Shown here in pieces: positions 10,925 through 22,130 of a DNA stretch of 64,000 nucleotides. The position numbers and the translations under genes are program-made. The DNA is from Vandiemenella viatica. Lineage: Eukaryota > Arthropoda > Insecta > Orthoptera > Morabidae. Position 1 is the first letter of the stretch, and every line of letters begins with the position of its first letter. The stretch spans positions 5,456,001 through 5,520,000 of the forward strand of contig JARYHS010006964.1 of the NCBI GenBank assembly GCA_031002005.1, given 5' to 3'. Below the pieces are notes generated by a model. That model did no database searches, was not told where the DNA came from, and was given only the letters and a program-made list of their open reading frames with translations.

Positions 10925-11109
10925 TTCAAGACCCCATGCCAGTCTTCAGCGTTTTCGCGGTGAATTTAAATTCGTTTTTTAAAATGCTAAATACATAATG
11001 TAAATATTCGACTTTTTGAAAAATAATACGATTTTTGAGTAAAATAGATACTGAGGTAAAGTATTAACCTATTTTTCAAATTTAGTCAACTAACCAATTG
11101 GCGTAGTGT

Positions 11110-11411
11110 CACAGATTATTATTGGGCAGGAACTTAGTTTAATTTTTTTATTTTACCTGTTTCCCTTCTTACCACATCCCACATAGTTTTTGCTTTATTG
11201 CTTGAAATTATAATTTTCTTGTTATTGTAGCTTTTCTTGGCCTCCACTAGTACTTTTCGATAGACCTTTTTGTAACTTCTATGATAAGCTTGGAAAGATT
11301 GGCATGGCATGTTCATCATTATTCTTATACATTTTTCTGAGATTTTGTGTTGAAATTTTTAACCTATTTGTGATCCAATTGTTTTTACTTTGACCAGTAG
11401 TTGAGAGTACT
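11110..11411 (-). mobile_element. LINE fragment (segment before the reverse transcriptase), cut by the gap
   Basis: The minus strand reads WITNRLKISTQNL (near 11370), then YHRSYKKVYRKVLVEAKKSY and NKAKTMWDVVRRETGK (to about 11150). This is the linker between endonuclease and reverse transcriptase in CR1/jockey-type LINEs (compare VWNIIKRET at about 6318-6345 in copy A). The upstream part is lost in the assembly gap. Confidence 0.75.
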
Positions 11412-12411
11412 NNNNNNNNNNNNNNNNNNNNNNNNNNNNNNNNNNNNNNNNNNNNNNNNNNNNNNNNNNNNNNNNNNNNNNNNNNNNNNNNNNNNNNNNN
11501 NNNNNNNNNNNNNNNNNNNNNNNNNNNNNNNNNNNNNNNNNNNNNNNNNNNNNNNNNNNNNNNNNNNNNNNNNNNNNNNNNNNNNNNNNNNNNNNNNNNN
11601 NNNNNNNNNNNNNNNNNNNNNNNNNNNNNNNNNNNNNNNNNNNNNNNNNNNNNNNNNNNNNNNNNNNNNNNNNNNNNNNNNNNNNNNNNNNNNNNNNNNN
11701 NNNNNNNNNNNNNNNNNNNNNNNNNNNNNNNNNNNNNNNNNNNNNNNNNNNNNNNNNNNNNNNNNNNNNNNNNNNNNNNNNNNNNNNNNNNNNNNNNNNN
11801 NNNNNNNNNNNNNNNNNNNNNNNNNNNNNNNNNNNNNNNNNNNNNNNNNNNNNNNNNNNNNNNNNNNNNNNNNNNNNNNNNNNNNNNNNNNNNNNNNNNN
11901 NNNNNNNNNNNNNNNNNNNNNNNNNNNNNNNNNNNNNNNNNNNNNNNNNNNNNNNNNNNNNNNNNNNNNNNNNNNNNNNNNNNNNNNNNNNNNNNNNNNN
12001 NNNNNNNNNNNNNNNNNNNNNNNNNNNNNNNNNNNNNNNNNNNNNNNNNNNNNNNNNNNNNNNNNNNNNNNNNNNNNNNNNNNNNNNNNNNNNNNNNNNN
12101 NNNNNNNNNNNNNNNNNNNNNNNNNNNNNNNNNNNNNNNNNNNNNNNNNNNNNNNNNNNNNNNNNNNNNNNNNNNNNNNNNNNNNNNNNNNNNNNNNNNN
12201 NNNNNNNNNNNNNNNNNNNNNNNNNNNNNNNNNNNNNNNNNNNNNNNNNNNNNNNNNNNNNNNNNNNNNNNNNNNNNNNNNNNNNNNNNNNNNNNNNNNN
12301 NNNNNNNNNNNNNNNNNNNNNNNNNNNNNNNNNNNNNNNNNNNNNNNNNNNNNNNNNNNNNNNNNNNNNNNNNNNNNNNNNNNNNNNNNNNNNNNNNNNN
12401 NNNNNNNNNNN
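11412..12411. other. Assembly gap (1000 N)
   Basis: Exactly 1000 N, a placeholder length, so the true distance is unknown. It separates a minus-strand LINE fragment from a plus-strand one. Confidence 0.99.
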
Positions 12412-14590
12412 AGGAATCAAATTTGAAGAGATATTACATAGAACAATTCAGCAAATGGAAGGAAGGCACAAGTACAGTAGAGTCAAGGTGGTAAGAGTTC
12501 AAGGAGATAATAAGAAAGGAGGAAGAAAAATTTATTCTATGGCAGAAAATAAAGAGAAGTAGAGAACCTATGTACTATAATAGGGAAGTGAGGAGGTTAA
12601 AGAGGTTGGTAAGAAAAAAACATAACAGAGTTAAGAGACAGTAGAGTAGTAGGGAATATTTAAAACAACTAAACAAGGACTTAATAACATCAAAGAATAT
12701 GGCTAAAGATGGGTTTATGAAGAGTATTGTCAGTGCAGGAGGACCATTGACTGATGCATCTAGAAATTTCTATGGGCTATATCAGGAAACTGAGGGGAAG
12801 GGAGGGTGTAGAGACACTTATAGATAAGGATGGACAAGAAGTTACTGACGATTTGAAAGAGGCAGAGATTTTAAGTAACTGGTTCAGTGAATGCATTAGG
12901 GACAATGAATCAGAAACAGGAGGGTCTAATTCGGAGAACGAGCTTAACGACATAATTAGAAATGACGATAGTAAAAAATTTGTAAATTCGTTCTGAGGAA
13001 ATCATGAAGGAAATAAAAAGCTGAAAAAATATAAAGGGGCTGGTGAAGATAATATTACTACAGATATGTTAAAGATAGCCGGATGTGACATTGTACCTTA
13101 TCTTGAAATATTATTTAAATTGAGTCTGGATACTTGCTGCTTACCACAAGACTGGAAAAGTGCAATAGTAGTACCGGTACATAAAGGAGGGGTGAGAAAT
13201 AGAGTCGAAAATTAAAGGCCAATCAGTTTGACTTCAGTGGTAGGTAAATTAATGGAAAGATTGATATACAACCACATCAGAAATGTATGTGAGGAATGTA
13301 AGTGGTTTTCAAGCATGGCAACATGGGTTCAGGCAAGGCTATTCATGCGAATGTTAGTTGGTGGGATACATGCAAGATATTTCACATGAAATGGACAAGG
13401 GAGGCCAAATTGATAGTGTAGCACTGGATCTGTCAGAGGCGTTTGACAGAGTAAGCCATAAAATGGTAGTAAATAAGGTAAAAACAATTGGAGTGAATGA
13501 GAAAGTGATTTGCTGGGTAGAAGAATTTTTAAAAGGTAGAAAACCGAAAGTGAGGGTAGGAAATGTAGTATCAAAAGAAGTAGAAGTAAAAATGGGTGTA
13601 CCACAGGGTAGCGTATTGGGACCATTGCTATTCATTATTCTAATGAATAATTGTGTTGATTGTTTACTATCTGAAATTAGATTGTTTGCAGATGACATAA
13701 TGCTGTATAAAAGGATCAAAACGATAGAGGACTGTAAACAGTTGCAGGGTGATCTGGACAGGATATGTAGTTGGGTTGGTAAACATGGGATGAAGATAAA
13801 TGAAAAGAAGAGTCAGCTAATTAAATACACAAATAAAAAACAAAAGGTTAATTATGATTATAAGGTGGGGAAAGAATTGCTTGCTGAAGACTTGAAATGT
13901 AAATTTCTTGGCATTACATTTGATAACAAGCTTAAATGGGCAGGACACATTGGACAGGTGGTAGGAAAAGGTTTCAAAGTTCTGCACTTGTTGGAGAGAG
14001 TGATGAGGGGATGTACGAGAGAAGTAAAGGAATTGGGTTACAAAACTTTGGTCAGACCATTGGTCGAATATGGTAGTGTAGTATAGTATGGGAGTCTCAT
14101 TTTACGTATCAAATACAGGAGTTGGAGAGGATGCAAAAAAGGGCTGCTAGATTTGTTTCTGGAAATTTATCACAGAATGCAATTAGTGACGGATTTGATA
14201 AAGGAGCTGGAATGAGATTCATTGCAAGATAGGAGGCAGTATGAGGAGGGTCATGGGAGTGTACAGGGCATATACTGGCGATGAGGCATGGAAAGATATT
14301 GGCGTAGGTATGAAAAATAGTTCATGGAGGGGAAAAGATGACCATGACCACATGCTGGCATTCGATTTCAGGCACAAGGGAGTGGGAAGATTCTCTTTTT
14401 TAGGTAAGGATGTCAGGGGTTGGAATGAGTTACCAAGAGAAATGATGAATAAATTACCGAAAACGTTTAAAGAATTTAAAGATAAAATTTGTAGAGGGCA
14501 AATGTAGGTGGGTGCAGGATAGGGGGAAGATGGGGGTTTATAAAAATTGCCACTGGAGCCTGTGCTGCATTGAAATTAAGGGACTCCAGT
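12412..14590 (+). mobile_element. LINE family C, reverse transcriptase to 3' end
   Basis: Starts in mid-element at the gap. The pre-RT linker (QQMEGRHKYSRVKVV, about 12447-12490) leads to the RT fingers (KSAIVVPVHKGG, PISLTSVVGKLMERLIYNHI, 13156-13280). The palm is open at 13358-14086 with DLSEAFDRVSHKMV, GVPQGSVLGPLLFII and LFADDIMLYK, so catalytic FADD is intact. The C-terminal part (14241-14507) has DHDHMLAFDFRHKGVGRFSF. The 3' UTR is GC-richer (GGATAGGGGGAAGATGGGGG, GCCACTGGAGCCTGTGCTGC). It has frameshifts and stops at several points, so it is a dead copy. The same 3' end recurs elsewhere in the window. Confidence 0.85.
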
Positions 14591-14999
14591 AGGGTGTATC
14601 TTTCCCATGCATTTCTTGCAAACTTCATTGTACCTTTTCTCAACAACTATTTGTGATACATATCTGAAACAAAATAGGGGAAATCTATGATGGATTTCCA
14701 ATACTTTAACACAGGGATTTCCGAAAGTTCCGATTTATTTGGCAGAATTATTTTTTTTTTAACAAATATTAAAATTTTGTGTACTTTTGGAGGCGCGGTT
14801 CAGTCAATACTTTACAAACTACAAGGTATTATACAATATTCCTCAGTTAAAATACTCACAGAAACATACTTTCAAGGATGTAAAAGTTTCAGGAAGTTCA
14901 TGCAGATAGTTTCCAAGAAAAGGTACACTAAAACTATCAAAAAGTAAACTTACGGGAAAATGCTGTGAAAGTTTCAGTGCATTCCAGAACCACTGCTAG
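14591..14999. other. Unassigned, no gene seen
   Basis: An 86-codon frame at 14687-14947 (+) has no recognisable motif and low-complexity residues. On the minus strand this may include the decayed tail of the Mutator-like transposase relic that begins to the right. No clear call. Confidence 0.35.
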
Positions 15000-15560
15000 G
15001 GTGATTTAGATCGTGCTGATAGCTTTCTTCCAGCCTTCTCTTTAGCCTTATTCTCTTCTATCGTGCCTTTTCTTCCACGTCCCTCAATGCTTTCTCTGAT
15101 GCCATAACCCTTTGCTGGTCAAGCCTGTACATAGCTCGTATGGTGTGATACCCAACGCTAATACTCAGTTTCTTCAATGCCTCACACCTTGACAAGCTGC
15201 CATTGTTAAAAGTCGTTACAGCATCATAAACACCAAAATGAGTATCATTAATTGATACAAAACAGTTTTTGGAATTTTTGACCAAATAACAGGCACTCAT
15301 TTGGTTTTTGGGTACGACCATGTAAACACTTCTTCAGTAGCTATACATGAGACAGATCCCTGAATATAGGCTTTAATGACAGAATATGATAAACCATCCT
15401 TGTGCACAAATGTTTGGCCTGCTGCTTGTGGTTTGTTGTACTTGCATCATGTATCAATCAGTTCCTTTGGGGCAGAGTCCGTGGTTGGGAGCAGAATCTG
15501 TTGAAGCAACATGAAATAAGACAGCCCCACCGATCGTTTCATTTCTTCGATACTGTTGTT
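15000..15560 (-). pseudogene. Mutator-like transposase relic, C-terminal half
   Basis: Minus-strand pieces in order are HKDGLSYSVIKAYI or, in the neighbouring frame, LKPIFRDLSHV and LLKKCLHGRTQKPNE (about 15410-15310), then CFVSINDTHFGVYDAVTTFN, NGSLSRCEALKKLSISVG and YRLDQQRVMASEKALRDVEE (15270-15060). This order (KPIF..L....LLKKCLHGKTQNPNE, then GVYDAV..FNDG, then a basic C-terminus rich in EKA and KARR) is that of insect Mutator-like transposase-domain proteins as I remember them. The N-terminal half is absent and at least one frameshift splits the rest. The identity is recalled, not searched. Confidence 0.6.
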
Positions 15561-15990
15561 GCTTTGTCTTGTTTGAAGCATTTCTAGTTTAGAGATATGC
15601 ATGTATTATACATCAAATTAAAGAGGACATTCTAAAGATCACTAATCGGCAAAAAAAAAAATGACAAAATTCATCATTTTCCATCCTACCGGAGCCCCTT
15701 AAATTAATTTAAATTAAATTTTATTTCTTTAGATAATTTGTTATATATTTTCAAAGCTTTGTGCAACACTGTTTTCTGTGCTTTACTAATTCTATTATAA
15801 TTTGAATGAAAATTATTTGCCTGCCTTGTCTTATAATAAGGGATCTGACAGGTATTACAAAATAATCTGAAATTTAGTTTGAAATAATATCATCCGATTT
15901 TTTTTCTTGAAATAATAATGATTTATATTTTTAAATTAATAAAGAAAATCTGATTTCTTAGCCTATTCCTCACGTCAAACGAAACACCAA
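15561..15990. other. AT-rich stretch, no gene seen
   Basis: Contains an A-run near 15650 and AAATTAA repeats near 15700-15720 resembling a LINE tail, but no coding content I can support. Confidence 0.4.
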
Positions 15991-16000
15991 TCAGAGCGCG

Positions 16001-16008
16001 TGACGTCA
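16001..16008. promoter_or_regulatory. CRE-type palindrome TGACGTCA
   Basis: A perfect TGACGTCA about 170 bp before the ATG at 16176, in a locally GC-richer stretch with AATCAGAGCGCG. This is a plausible old promoter position. Function not shown. Confidence 0.35.
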
Positions 16009-16175
16009 TACACGAGGAAACAAGCGATAGGGCACCACGTTAACTATGGTTTTAAACTATTTCTGCTTTTATTTAAGTTTTTTTGTCACAAAACTGTTAT
16101 AATACTGAGTGATAAGTGACTAGGTAACGATCTATCAAGCAGACGTTGTTGTAGATTCTTTAAACCACTGTTTCA

Positions 16176-16290
16176 ATGAATCCAGAAGATACTAAACCCG
16201 ACTGTCGAAATCTCCCGAGAGTGAATATAATAATGGTTTGGAATTTCTTTGTCACTGCTTAGTTTCTAAGTGTGAAAACATCTTTGAGTA
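16176..16290 (+). pseudogene. Possible first exon of a SWIM/YqaJ-type protein, interrupted
   Basis: From the ATG at 16176 the frame reads MNPEDTKPDC, then RNLPRVNIIMVWNFFVTA, then stops. In the next frame FLSVKTSL continues in the position where the same family usually has E(I/V)RGVKT. The arrangement parallels the candidate at 2703 (HKIDAIALGRLFAS...NVKTSM). The reading ends where a mariner-like inverted-repeat end begins at a TA dinucleotide (16289-16290). Family recognition is from memory and weak. Confidence 0.35.
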
Positions 16291-16441
16291 CAGGGTGTCC
16301 GCCTGGAAACGCTACACAGCTGCTGTCTCACTGCGAGAGGCAGCTCCCACTCCCGCCCAACGGCTGCGCGAGTGACCCCTGACATTAAAACCAACAGTCA
16401 AATCACGCAGAATAATGCGAACTTTTACATTGTTTAGACAG

Positions 16442-16569
16442 ATTTCTTTGTAGTTTGGCTATTTTTTGACTTCAGTCTCTTTCTAATCAATATTTTGTAT
16501 GAACGTTTCTTTGCGGTTTGGCAATTTTGTGACTCCAGTTTCTTTCTAATCAGTATTGTGTGTGAACGT
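16442..16569. repeat. Imperfect 64-bp tandem duplication in the mariner-like 5' region
   Basis: Two adjacent units share TTCTTTG..GTTTGGC.ATTTT.TGACT and TTTCTAATCA.TATT, and each ends in TGAACGT. They lie just upstream of the transposase start. Confidence 0.65.
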
Positions 16570-16587
16570 GAGTTGAATTATGGTACG

Positions 16588-16675
16588 TTATAGTCTGGAA
16601 CAAATAATATTCCTGTATGATACGTATGTGATTATAGTCTGGAACAAATAATATTCCTGTATGATACGTATGTGA
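16588..16675. repeat. Perfect 44-bp tandem duplication inside the transposase start
   Basis: TTATAGTCTGGAACAAATAA starts at 16588 and again at 16632. The 44-bp unit is not a multiple of three, so it shifts the frame of the transposase N-terminus. The two units look identical, so the event may be recent. Confidence 0.85.
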
Positions 16676-17000
16676 GGAAAAAGTCGTTTAAAAGGTATCG
16701 CAGTAAATAGCGTCGCATGTATCCTTGTATTTTACTGCCGGCTAACACAACGATTCTGCATTTAGTTAAAAAAAGTAAGGGAAACGTGAAATCAGCCGTG
16801 GTTTGTGGCGCCAGATCACCCCTATTTAACCCCTTGTGAGTTCTATCTTTGGGGAAAGCTTATAGGAAAGGTATGTGAAGGAAATCCTTACACGTTGGGA
16901 GAACTTGGAAAAAATTTATCAAATAATAACGTCCATTGAGAGAGGTGTAATCCAGCGTGTGCCTCGAAAACATGTTTAAAAGATGTCAAATGTGCATTAC

Positions 17001-17989
17001 GCATGTACTAATCTAGACACATATATTCATAAAATTCCACTTTACAACCTACATACAAAAGTCAGTGCATCTCTAATTATTTCGTTTTCAATGTTAAAAT
17101 ATTCTTAAGCATCTTACTGACAGTACGGGTTTTATTTAGAACAGCCCTCATTCCCTTATTAAAATTATATTGCAACTTCATAATTTATCTTTTGCTTACC
17201 ATGATTAATAATGTGAAGCAGTATTTTATGTGAGACAGCACAATTGCTTTAAACAATAGCTGTTTACCTGGATTAGATAACACTTTTCTTAATTTGTATA
17301 TAAAGTTTACCTTTTTTGCTATTTTTTTTATTTATGTAATCCACATGAACCAATAAGTTTGGAATTTACCTAGAAAAACTTCAATAGCGATTGTGAATTA
17401 AACACGACATAATACACTGTACTTATTGTGCTAAAATGAAGTGTACATAAAAGTCCAGTTTGTCTGAAATTAATCCTTTTTTGATTTAATGTTAGTGGGC
17501 ATATACTGTGTGGATATTGGTGGTAGAATTCGGAGATGTACGTTTAATTGAAAAGATGACCATGACCACAATTTATTTCTTGTGAAGGATGTGCAACTTT
17601 CTGTAAGTTTGGAAGTTAAGGATCTGAATAATCAATTTCAACCAATAAAAAATATTTAAACTTCAAACTCTGATAACACTAAAATAGTAGGTAGCTATAT
17701 TGCCGCCGGGACATAGACTCCGTCGCATTTAATAATAATAAATGTTTTATACATTTTATTTTTAATGTTGTTTTAATGTCGAAAGAGAAAAATTTGAATT
17801 AATATTTTTAGAAGTAACGTAACAGTTTTACCCACATAATTTTTACCAACGTATAACTTCAAAAATATTTTTTTTTTGAGTATCTCTAAAATATTTCTAG
17901 TATGGAAGGAATGAATGAATAGCAGTTAACAATTTTAAAAATTTTCTTGGATCCTTTCTTTTACAGTAGAAACGGAATGGAATGTGTTC
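17001..17989. other. AT-rich, mostly unassigned
   Basis: No gene seen. A short piece near 17550-17580 (GAAAAGATGACCATGACCAC) matches the C-terminal coding region of LINE family C (14333-14352) exactly over 20 bases and is probably a tiny relic of that family. Confidence 0.4.
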
Positions 17990-18152
17990 TCTCCAGCTCG
18001 CAGTATCGTTGTAGCAAAACCGTTAACTATCAGCTGTGTATGTCGAACGCTGTGCGTTGTCATCAACAGAAGCAATAGTACTGAATATTCACCTTACAAG
18101 TTGTCAAGAAGAGGTGAAATGGAGCCAATAAACGCTGTATATTAAGGAAGAG
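17990..18152 (+). other. Candidate 5' exon with splice donor
   Basis: A locally GC-richer stretch (TCGCAGTATCG, TCGAACGCTGTGCG) ends in AGGAAGAG followed by GTAGGT, a fair splice donor at 18152/18153. It contains ATGGAGCCAATAAACGCTG, a short ATG frame with an early stop, so it would be a 5' UTR exon. It lies in the right orientation for the zinc-finger exon at 27984. That link is inference and needs transcript data. Confidence 0.2.
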
Positions 18153-18689
18153 GTAGGTTTGTTTATTTTATGTGTTTGTGCAGTTGTACATTTCATGCAT
18201 TGCTGATTACTGCTCCACAACATGGACGCCTTTGAAAACTTAGCTGTTATTTGTGTGGCTGATGTGAAATCCCTAACTAGCTCATTTTACTTATCCATGT
18301 GCTTGAGTCGTATGATGATGATACTTGTAAGTATTACGTGATGTATCAGTTGATACGTGTGAGCTGTCATTTACAGAAACTATAAATGCTGTTTTGAAGA
18401 ATTGTTCTTTGTCCACTTCAAATTGTTTGTTCTTACCTATAAGTATGTTAATTAAATCAATTTGGAAATATTTGGATTGCGATTTATCAAGGTGTCTTTT
18501 GTTCTGGTGTTGGGCAGCAGATTCATTTTATCTGGTCGTAGTTACAGACACTGAAATTGATCACTGTGTTGTACCATGATTTCTATCAACCCAGTTGTTT
18601 CCCCCCTACTTATTTATTGATAACTGATTAATAATGGAAGATGCTTAGATCTCAAATTTCTCCTTGTGTGACTATTGTATTGTGGTTAT
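18153..18689. other. Unassigned, no gene seen
   Basis: A 61-codon frame at 18394-18579 (+) has no recognisable motif. Nothing else is visible. Confidence 0.4.
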
Positions 18690-19375
18690 AGTTACAATAA
18701 TTATTGTCATTAATTTAAATTGCGATGGAGATAACACCCCAATGGCAGTTCCCTTAGTTAACTATTGGAGTGTTAAATTCCAATCCTATTTCTTTTCCGA
18801 TTTACAATTTTAATTTTAAATTCCTTAAGCGATTTCGTAAATTATTCATCACTTCACTTGGTAATTTGTTCGAATCCATGACACCCTTACCAACAAAAGA
18901 AAATTTTCCCACTCCATTATGCATGAAATCGAACGCCAGATTATGGTCATGGCACTCTCTTCACCTTCCTACTTTCCTCCAATTACTCCCAATCCAGCAC
19001 CTTTATCGTATCAGTTACTGACTGGATCCTGCGATAATTTACACAAACAAATCTAGCTGTTCCTCTTTGCATTCACCCTCCGCCTTCCCCACAATTTCTT
19101 TATTTGATAACCAGGGGCGTAGCTAACATAGGGCTAGGCGGTGCAGTGCACCAGGGCCCCCACGCCAGGGGGCCCCCGAACGCAACTGAGGGGGCCCCAA
19201 GTGCAGCTCAGAGGGCTCATTGGCCTTCAGGGGAAATGCACAACCTTTTTTTTTTTTTTTTTTTTTTTGCACCGGGGCCCTTGTTGACCTAGCTATGCCA
19301 CTGTTTATAACAAAAATGTGGGTCCCAAACTACGGCACCATATTCAACCAACGGCCTGACTAGTGTTGTAAAAAA
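18690..19375 (-). mobile_element. LINE family C, 3' fragment, split by a MITE
   Basis: The minus strand reads HDHNLAFDFMHNGVGKFSFV (about 18965-18905) and LPSEVMNNLRN, aligned with DHDHMLAFDFRHKGVGRFSF and LPREMMNKLPK in the copy at 14340-14460. The 3' UTR motif GGAACTGCCATTGGGGTG lies near 18750. Beyond the MITE (19304-19375) the upstream coding part resumes with a sequence equivalent to LVEYGAVVWDP. It is a dead 5'-truncated copy. Confidence 0.8.
19112..19303. mobile_element. Short hAT-like MITE, family 2
   Basis: The ends CAGGGGCGTAGCTA and TAGCTATGCCACTG are inverted repeats with two mismatches. The 8-bp flanks are TTGATAAC (19104-19111) and TTTATAAC (19304-19311), one mismatch apart. 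The start CAGGGGCG and the 8-bp duplication fit hAT. It has a GC-rich interior and a T-run (about 19244-19268). It sits inside the LINE-C fragment, so it is the younger of the two. Confidence 0.8.
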
Positions 19376-19800
19376 ACAGTTTTTTTTTTCTGACGTGAAA
19401 AAAAACATGAAAAAAACTGTGAAAAAAACATGTTTTTTTCTGGGACATGTTTTTTTTCATAACTACTAAATTTCAAATTTTTAAGGCATTTATCATTTAA
19501 TATGACTGTTTTAGAGTTTATACTAAGTACTTATCTTACTTTTAAATCTACTATTTCTGCTTCAGTAGAAAAAAAAATTACAAAAATATTGGTAACATCG
19601 ACTGAAGTTTTCTATTATGAAAGGGGACTTCCCGAAAAGGCTAGGTTGCGTGAGAAGGAATCCCCGTTCGGCCGTTCCCCATTGTTTGGATTGATACTCG
19701 CTATTTGAACTAGTACTGCCAGGCCCTACAAATTTATCCGTAGACCTACGAATCTTTTCAAAACAATTATGAAATTTAACTACGGTTTTTTGCCTCTTTT
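19376..19800. other. Low-complexity A/T runs and unassigned sequence
   Basis: 19375-19460 is built from AAAAAAACATG and its complement CATGTTTTTTT, giving near-palindromic runs. The rest has a 68-codon frame (19502-19708) without recognisable content. Confidence 0.4.
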
Positions 19801-20217
19801 TATTACTTGTTGTGCTTTCCTTATATTCGTATACTTCTTAAACTCGCAGCGTATAGTGATAATACTGAGTCATTGTCAGTAATTATGAATAATTTCCTTG
19901 CAACCGTTGGCGTAAACCAACGATTGAAAACAAATAAAGCTTCTATTTTGTATGATAATATATTTAAATTCAAACTTACAAGACCGTAATACAGAACTAT
20001 AGGCGCAGTCTTCATTCACAGTGTGTACTTTGCTCACAATTTAAAATTGCAATCTCAAAAGCTTTTGCATGCAATACAACCAGTAAAAGAAAATGTAACT
20101 ATTTCTGAAGTTATGGACCTGGAGGGGACAGAAGAAGAAACAGAAAATTCCAACTCCGCCGAACTAGTGTTGATAGTACTGATACTAGTGAATGTGGTTC
20201 CGACATAGAAGATGAAT
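19801..20217 (+). pseudogene. Possible coding relic with an acidic C-terminus, unrecognised
   Basis: Frame pieces read IRILLKLAAYSDNTESLSVI, then (after a stop) YFAHNLKLQSQKLLHAIQPV, then ISEVMDLEGTEEETENSN. After a one-base frame change they end in TSVDSTDTSECGSDIEDE and a TAA at about 20217. The acidic, serine-rich ending directly before a stop looks like a genuine C-terminus. I do not recognise the family; a transposase relic is possible. It ends about 90 bp before the left-arm boundary. Confidence 0.3.
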
Positions 20218-20309
20218 AAAAAATTATGTTGCCTATAGAGATACATTTATGAATCATTATGTAAGATATTATATGATTTAGTAAGGTTTAAAACACACAT
20301 GTAAAATGT

Positions 20310-22130
20310 AAGAATGGGTGACTAAAGCAATGCTACAGAAGATGAAAGAGAGAAGGAAGTGGAAAAACACAGGCACTGAGGAGGTGAGAAAGAAATACAT
20401 AAAATTAAAACAACGAATTGAAAAGTGGAGAAAGCAAGAGAGAACGGGATGAGAAGTAAGTGCGAGCAGATAGAGCAATTAAAAAGAGAAGGAAAATTTG
20501 ACTTGATGTACAAAGAAGCCGTACAGATATGCTTTAAAGGAAAAAGAAGAACAGCGGGGCTGGGAGTGGAAAACAAGGATGGAATGTTAGCCAGAGAGGC
20601 GCATGAAATACAGCAAAGATGGAAAGAATATGTAGAAGAATTGTATGATCTGCAAAACCGACGAAGGAATTTGGTATTAGAAGAAGAAGAGAAAGTGAGC
20701 AAGGAGGACATGGGAAGCCATATCCTGGAGGGGAGGTGGAGAAGGCTTTGGTGGAGATGAAGAACAAGAAAGCCTGTGGGACCGATGAGTTACCTGTAGA
20801 AATTCTGAAAAGTTTGAAAGATGAGGAAGAAGAGAAATCCTATATTTGTGCAATAAGATATATGAAAGAGTAGAATGGCCAAAAGACTTTTTAACAACAG
20901 TGTTGATACCAATTAAAAAGAAAGAATGCAATAAAATATGAAGAGTTCAGAACCATTAGTCTCTTATGCCTCGCTGCTAAGATATTACTAAGAGTGCTAA
21001 ATAGACTAATATCTAGCAAACTGCCATTGTCAATTGCTGAAGAACAGTTTGGATCTCAAAATGAAGAAGTTCAAGAGACGCTATTGGTTTGCAGAGTAAG
21101 GCTTTTGACGTAATACGATGGGTGAGTTATGACGATTCTAAAAAATAAAGGTATTGATTGGAAGGAAATAAGGCTATTAAGTAAATTCTATATCGAGCAA
21201 GGAGTGAGAGTGGGGAAAGATCTTACAGAAGAGGGAAAGATTGGAAGAGTGTAAGACAGGGATGTTGTTGTCACATATTATTTAATATATATTTGGAGGA
21301 AATTATGAAAAGAAGTTTAAGAGGTAATGGAGGTAATGCATAGGTGGACCTGCATAAGGTTTGCTGATGACATGGTTTTGCTGGAAGAAAATGTCAAGAT
21401 ACTCAGAAGAATGTTAGAAACTTTAGAGTAAGGGTGTGAAGAATTCGGGATGGGAATCAATAGACCAAAACTAAATGTAATGATGATGGGAAAGAATAGG
21501 AAACAAATGATGATAACTGCACGGAGAAATAATTGAACAAGTGGAATCCTTTAAATATCTCGGGAGTATTGTGAGTGGTGATATAGCTGCAAGAAGGAGG
21601 TAAAAACTAGAATATCAATGGCAAAGGAAGCTTTCAACAGAAAGAAAAATTTACTATTCGGAAGGCTGGACAAAACCTTGGGGAAAAAATTAGCTAAATG
21701 TTTTGTATGGAGCATAGGATTATATGGAGCAGAAACATGGACGCTACGCAAAGAAGATGTAAAGAGGTTGGAAGCTTTTGAAATGTGGGTATGGAGGAGG
21801 ATGGAGAAAAAAAGTTGGGAGGACAAAGTAAGGAATTAGGACGTGCTGAAACGAATAGGAGAGAAAAGGTCACTCATAAAAACAATAAGAAACAGAAAAA
21901 ATAACTGGATTGGGCATGTGCTGAGGAACGAAAGTTTGCTTAAACTGCTCTGGAGGGGACTAGAAACGGAGAGAGAGAAGAGGTCGGCGAAGGATGAAAA
22001 TTGTGGATGATACAATGATAAACAGGAGGTATATAGAAACTAAAAGAATGGTGGAACAGAGGGAGGCGTGGAGGGCTGTCACTGTGCGTGGACCTGCTGT
22101 ATAGCAGAGAACCCTTGATGATGATGATTT
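20310..22130 (+). mobile_element. RTE-like LINE F, left copy, cut at the arm boundary
   Basis: A plus-strand RT and C-terminal region. The frame at 20425-20760 has the linker (LDLMYKEAVQICFKGKR-like) and then KNKKACGTDELPVEIL (about 20763-20805). Decayed RT blocks follow: AEEQFGSQ near 21040, RQGCCCHILFNIY near 21257-21290, and RFADDMVLLEEN near 21359. The open C-terminal frame 21618-21839 contains LYGAETWTLRKEDVKRLEAF and MWVWRRMEKKSWEDKVRN. It ends in a GATGATGATGA tail at about 22115-22128, as RTE-like LINEs often do. The endonuclease part present in the right copy is missing here. Many stops are present. Confidence 0.8.

Larger units (their letters stand above)
16291..17000 (+). mobile_element. 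Mariner/Tc1-superfamily relic with internal deletion
   Basis: It starts at a TA with CAGGGTGTCCGCCTGGAAAC, typical of mariner-type ends. A transposase start at 16580 reads MVRYSLEQIIFLYDTYV, then after a duplication-caused frameshift RKKSFKRYRSKYRRMYP and LPANTTILHLVKK, which is the helix-turn-helix region. Soon after comes GARSPLFNPL, equivalent to the WPPRSPDLNPLDF block near the C-terminus, and then VCLENMFKRCQMC. The catalytic middle is therefore deleted. The 3' inverted repeat was not found. Confidence 0.6.

Noticed and set aside
11359..12426. Long open frames on both strands spanning 11359-12426
   Set aside because: They are artefacts of the 1000-N gap; N codons were read as open.
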